This document shows positions 4,477-5,721 of a stretch of DNA of 5,721 nucleotides, piece after piece. Source of the stretch: Planctomycetota bacterium (GTDB lineage: Bacteria; Planctomycetota; Phycisphaerae; UBA1845); contig JADFHG010000268.1 in NCBI GenBank assembly GCA_022567365.1, forward strand, positions 1-5,721, read 5' to 3'. The first letter of the stretch is position 1; each line of letters opens with the position of its first letter. A model generated the notes under the pieces. It did not search any database. It was not told the DNA's origin and saw only the letters and a program-made list of their open reading frames with translations. The translations under genes were made by a program, and so were the position numbers.

Positions 4477-5721
4477 ATGTCTACACGCGATGTCATCTGG
4501 ACCATTACCTTAACAACGGGAATCGGGCTCCTACCGCACCAACGCGCGGCGGGGCAGTGCCGGGTCAACGAAGGCGCCAAGCTGACGGCCTTCGACGCCA
4601 CCGACTATGACGAGTTCGGCGCCGCCGTATCCGTTAGCGGAGATGTGGTCGTGATCGGAGCGCGTTTTGACGACAATGCGGAAAATGCATCGGGTTCTGC
4701 GTACATATACCGGCTCGAGGGTCGCACCTGGGTCCATGAACAGAAGCTGACGGCATCGGACGCGGCACAGGCCGACATTTTCGGTGAATCAGTGTCCATC
4801 AGCGGAGATTTCGTATTGGTCGGAGCGCACGGAGTAGATGGAGCGGGGTCCAGCTCAGGCGCAGCGTACGTGTACCGCTTCGATGGGAGCGCATGGATCG
4901 AAGAGCAAAAGCTGACCGCCTCCGACGCCGCCGCGAATGATCAGTTTGGCCGGTCAGTATCCCTCAGCGAAGAAGTAGCTGTGGTCGGCGCGTGGAGCGA
5001 CGACGACGCATGCGACGAAGATCCGCAATGCAACTCCGGCTCCGCATACGTGTACCGCTTCGACGGGATGACGTGGGTCGAAGAGCAAAAACTGACCGCC
5101 TCCGACGGCGCGGCGAACGACCAGTTCGGCAGATCAGTGTCCATCAGCGGCAACGTGGCCGTGATCGGGGCGGTAGGGGACGACGACGCGTGTCCCGGCG
5201 ACACACATTGCGATTCCGGGGCTGCGTACGTCTACCGTTTCAATGGGAGCGCGTGGGTCGAAGAGCAGAAACTGACCGCCTCCGACGCCTCACCGGACGA
5301 CCGGTTCGGCAAATCATTATCCATCAGCGGCGATGTGGCCGTCGTCGGAGCGTTCTTCGCGGAATCCTTTTTCGGATCGGCGTACGTGTACCGCTTCGAC
5401 GGGATCAGATGGGTCGAAGAGCAGGAGCTGACCGCGTCCGACGGCTCTGTGCTTGACCTATTCGGCATCACAGTGTCCATCAGCGGAGAAGTGGTCGTGG
5501 TGGGAGCGTATTGGGACGCCGACTCGGGATCCGAATCGGGATCCGCATATGTATACCGTTTCGATGGAAGCACGTGGGTCGAAGAGCAGAAGCTAACCTC
5601 ATCTGACGCCGCTGTGTACGACCAGTTCGGCATTTCGGTGTCCCTAAGCGGCGACACGGTCGTGGTTGGTGAAGTCACGGACGATAGCTTTCACGAACGT
5701 TCGAACTCCGCCTATGTGTTT
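4477..5721 (+). CDS. Exported FG-GAP-like repeat (beta-propeller) protein, 3' end outside window
   Basis: The frame is open from ATG 4477 to the window edge: 415 residues, no stop, so the gene is truncated by the window. An in-frame TGA at 4471-4473 makes this the first possible ATG, and GAGGA (4466-4470) lies six bases upstream. Residues 1-26 look like a Sec signal peptide: Arg near the N-terminus, hydrophobic VIWTITLTTGIGLLP, then RAAG before Q27-C28. The AAGQC context lacks a proper lipobox (Gln before Cys). The rest is seven tandem repeats of 52-60 residues, consensus KLTASDAAxxDxFGxSVSISG, then VAVVGA, an acidic loop, and SAYVYRFDGSxWVEEQ. This matches the FG-GAP-like repeats (FG-GAP_2 type) that fold as beta-propeller blades. 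Repeats 3 and 4 have a longer acidic loop with a Cys pair (C179/C185, C239/C245), probably a disulfide outside the cytoplasm. The likely location is the periplasm or cell surface. Ligand and function are unknown. Such proteins often end in a sorting or anchoring domain, not visible here. Confidence 0.9.
   Translation, partial: MSTRDVIWTITLTTGIGLLPHQRAAGQCRVNEGAKLTAFDATDYDEFGAAVSVSGDVVVIGARFDDNAENASGSAYIYRLEGRTWVHEQKLTASDAAQADIFGESVSISGDFVLVGAHGVDGAGSSSGAAYVYRFDGSAWIEEQKLTASDAAANDQFGRSVSLSEEVAVVGAWSDDDACDEDPQCNSGSAYVYRFDGMTWVEEQKLTASDGAANDQFGRSVSISGNVAVIGAVGDDDACPGDTHCDSGAAYVYRFNGSAWVEEQKLTASDASPDDRFGKSLSISGDVAVVGAFFAESFFGSAYVYRFDGIRWVEEQELTASDGSVLDLFGITVSISGEVVVVGAYWDADSGSESGSAYVYRFDGSTWVEEQKLTSSDAAVYDQFGISVSLSGDTVVVGEVTDDSFHERSNSAYVF
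4579..5721 (+). repeat. Seven tandem in-frame coding repeats of 156-180 bases
   Basis: Units begin at the KLT/ELT codon: 4579, 4744, 4909, 5089, 5269, 5425 and 5590, the last cut by the window edge. Unit lengths are 165, 165, 180, 180, 156 and 165 bases, all multiples of three. The bases are also strongly conserved: stretches such as GTCGAAGAGCA and CTGACCGCCTCCGACG recur nearly unchanged in units 3-6, while units 1 and 2 are more diverged. Units 3 and 4 are the most alike and share the same 60-codon length. The pattern fits internal duplication and homogenisation of propeller blades. Confidence 0.85.

Noticed and set aside
4450..4560. Lipoprotein signal (RAAGQC) on the repeat protein
   Set aside because: The residue before Cys28 is Gln, which does not fit the lipobox; cleavage by signal peptidase I near AAG-Q is more likely.
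4422..4610. Plus-strand open frame with an internal ATG at 4470, overlapping the start of the FG-GAP repeat gene
   Set aside because: The Shine-Dalgarno GAGGA touches this internal ATG, so it cannot serve it. The other frame, from 4477, encodes the signal peptide and repeats and explains the region.
4992..5456. Arg-rich 154-codon plus-strand frame, and the minus-strand frames at 4941-5204 and 5232-5678, inside the repeat region
   Set aside because: They are out-of-frame readings of the tandem repeats. Their own repetitiveness comes from the DNA repeats.
4579..5721. Regularly spaced repeats considered as a CRISPR array
   Set aside because: The period of 156-180 bases, the conservation throughout each unit and the unbroken reading frame show coding repeats, not short repeats with unique spacers.

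Overview
The window reads as a piece of a GC-rich bacterial chromosome, most likely from Planctomycetota or a close relative. That placement is an inference from gene types. It rests on the glucose-6-phosphate isomerase with a long C-terminal tail like the cyanobacterial, chlamydial and planctomycete type, on a secreted protein of tandem FG-GAP-like beta-propeller repeats of a style common in planctomycetes, and on a large hybrid cyclic-di-GMP protein with a TTG start. No rRNA, tRNA or CRISPR array is visible.

Layout. Bases 1-452 hold the 3' end of pgi (plus strand, cut by the window edge). It converges on a complete small gene for pterin-4a-carbinolamine dehydratase (phhB-like, minus strand, 566-907). 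Upstream of phhB are two inverted repeats (914-927 and 936-954). Beyond them is a degraded C-terminal scrap of an IS200/IS605-type Y1 transposase on the minus strand (about 993-1139) that still shows the catalytic Tyr/Gln helix. The 936-954 hairpin sits where the right-end hairpin of such an element would be expected. From about 1143 to 1611 there is no supportable gene, but two clear hairpins (1396-1428 and 1438-1466) lie there.

The centre of the window (1612-4266) is one 884-residue cytoplasmic signalling protein with the order REC, coiled coil, GGDEF, degenerate REC, GAF, HD-GYP. The diguanylate cyclase motif (GGEEF, with an intact RxxD inhibitory site) and the HD-GYP phosphodiesterase residues both look intact, so the protein could both make and break c-di-GMP. 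The first receiver has all its phosphorylation residues. The second has lost its acceptor Asp (Gly), its Lys (Asn) and its Thr (Ala).

After a 210-base gap with a good sigma-70-like promoter and an inverted repeat over its -10 box, an exported FG-GAP-like repeat protein starts at 4477 and runs off the right edge (415 residues visible, seven repeats). The genes are not one operon. The pgi, phhB, signalling and repeat-protein genes are separately oriented or spaced, and nothing in the sequence links their functions directly. The signalling gene and the surface or secreted repeat protein are on the same strand, but the promoter between them suggests independent transcription.
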